Below are positions 63,111 through 64,000 of a stretch of DNA of 64,000 nucleotides, piece by piece (positions within the stretch are counted from its first letter, which is position 1; the number at the start of each line of letters is the position of its first letter). The notes beneath the pieces are model-generated. The model searched no databases. It had not been told where the DNA came from and worked only from the letters and a program-made list of their open reading frames with translations. The DNA is taken from contig NZ_LECT01000044.1 of NCBI RefSeq assembly GCF_001027925.1, forward strand, positions 434,001 through 498,000. The letters run 5' to 3'. This DNA comes from Rhodopirellula islandica. GTDB lineage: Bacteria; Planctomycetota; Planctomycetia; Pirellulales; Pirellulaceae. The position numbers were made by a program, and so were the translations under genes.

Positions 63111-64000
63111 ATGCGATCCTTTCCCATTTTGTCACGCTGTTTTGAACGAGCCGGTTTTCACTCGGCTTGGACACTGCGAAGCGCGGCCGCGACTGTCTGT
63201 TGGTTGGCTTTCGCCGTCAGTGGTTTCGCTGAGACGCCCAAGAACGTGTTGTTGATCTGCGTCGACGACTTGCGACCTGAGTTGGGCTGTTATGGAGCGG
63301 ACTACATCTCGTCGCCCAACATTGATTCACTCGCCGCCAAAGGCATCCAGTTCAATCGGCACTTCGTGCAGGCCCCGACCTGTGGTGCATCTCGATTTGC
63401 GATGCTGACGGGTTGTTACGGTCCTTCGGGAAACCACGCGTTGTTTTCGCGAGCCAAGCAGATGGCGAAGGACCCGAGTTCCGTCACCCCGTCGATGCCG
63501 CGTTGGTTCCGCGATCATGGGTACACCAGCGTTTCCGTCGGCAAGGTCTCGCATCATCCCGGCGGTCGTGGCGGAGCGGACTGGAACAAAGAGGACGAGA
63601 TTGAAATGCCAGGTGCTTGGGACCGGCACCGGATGCCCACCGGGCCGTGGCAGCATCCTCGCGGAGCCATGCACGGCTTGGCCGATGGCGAGATTCGAAA
63701 AGACGCCAGCCAAATGGATGTGTTCCAATCGGAAGGCGGTGAGGCGAAGTACCCTGATGATTTGATCCTGGAAACGTCGCTGGATGAGCTTGCCACGCTG
63801 GCCAAGGACGCCGCCGACAAGCCGTTCTTTTTGGCGGTCGGGTTCATTCGACCGCACCTGCCCTTTGGGGCTCCCGCCGAGCACATGGAACCCTACCGGC
63901 AGACCGTGTTGCCGAGGATCGAGCATCCCACCAAGCCATCAGGCCAAACGACTTGGCATCGATCCGGTGAGTTCATGCGATACAACCGCTGGGGCAAGGA
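63111..64000 (+). CDS. Sulfatase, iduronate-2-sulfatase-like (3' end outside window)
   Basis: Partial sulfatase: 296 codons are visible and the frame is still open at the window end. The signal peptide is about residues 1-42 (hydrophobic [16 protein letters not shown]). The metal site is [10 protein letters not shown] near 47-56, and the formylglycine signature C-G-A-S-R lies near 93-97 in the C-x-A/P-x-R form. Then follow V-S-V-G-K and [14 protein letters not shown], typical of the iduronate-2-sulfatase/choline-sulfatase branch. It probably desulfates a polysaccharide in the periplasm or outside. It starts 155 bases after pncC and is not part of that operon. Confidence 0.92.
   Translation, partial: MRSFPILSRCFERAGFHSAWTLRSAAATVCWLAFAVSGFAETPKNVLLICVDDLRPELGCYGADYISSPNIDSLAAKGIQFNRHFVQAPTCGASRFAMLTGCYGPSGNHALFSRAKQMAKDPSSVTPSMPRWFRDHGYTSVSVGKVSHHPGGRGGADWNKEDEIEMPGAWDRHRMPTGPWQHPRGAMHGLADGEIRKDASQMDVFQSEGGEAKYPDDLILETSLDELATLAKDAADKPFFLAVGFIRPHLPFGAPAEHMEPYRQTVLPRIEHPTKPSGQTTWHRSGEFMRYNRWGK

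Overview
The window looks like chromosomal DNA of a Pirellulaceae planctomycete, most probably Rhodopirellula or a close relative. This is inferred from gene content; no species-level search was possible. The evidence is formylglycine-type sulfatases at both ends, a prepilin-like DUF1559 protein with the H-x9-DG tail, a MoxR/DUF58/transglutaminase operon, lipid A genes that include lpxI, a Bacillus-type three-subunit succinate dehydrogenase, and many ATGA-type start/stop overlaps.

Layout. 1-5361: end of a sulfatase gene, then a translationally coupled multipass membrane protein and GH63-like glycosidase. 5487-13471: central carbon metabolism (pyruvate carboxylase, PPi-type phosphofructokinase), a membrane acyltransferase carrying an ankyrin insertion, and an M24 peptidase. 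13861-20497: mixed housekeeping and lineage-specific genes (DUF2306, DUF1559, Bpt aminoacyl-tRNA-protein transferase, GntP permease, small putative DNA-binding protein). 20845-25067: a coupled pair, a secretin-N-domain protein without the secretin barrel and an EF-hand/P-domain protein. 25068-27974 is a repeat island: about 2.4 copies of a 306-bp tandem repeat, an IS110/IS1111-like element apparently inserted in a small hairpin of that repeat, and an array of 21 in-phase heptamers. 27975-32315: sdhCAB plus a small HExxH membrane protein. 32677-42007: a cell-envelope region with an LpxH-like phosphoesterase and a locus for a CDP-linked modified deoxysugar (rfbF, rfbG, epimerase, C-methyltransferase, aminotransferase, acetyltransferase, CmcI-like methyltransferase, glycosyltransferase). 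42128-44909: glycyl-tRNA synthetase and a TPR protein. 45054-50766: the lpxD-lpxI-ispE-spoVG-small membrane protein-rsmF unit. 50798-56660 (minus strand): a small conserved protein coupled to a very large Tex/S1 protein, and dprA. 56886-62955: moxR, DUF58, transglutaminase, cmk and cinA. 63111 to the end: a second sulfatase, cut by the window edge.

How the genes work together. Envelope construction dominates: lipid A precursors (lpxD, lpxI, LpxH-like), nucleotide-sugar synthesis and polysaccharide transfer, with sulfatases and a glycosidase for polysaccharide use. Energy metabolism is represented by pyc, pfp and sdhCAB. No rRNA, tRNA, CRISPR array or prophage was recognised.

The most unusual points are familiar folds with foreign insertions (ankyrin in acyltransferase-3, a zinc ribbon inside SpoVG, low-complexity blocks and an RGG tail in Tex) and the layered repeat/IS island.
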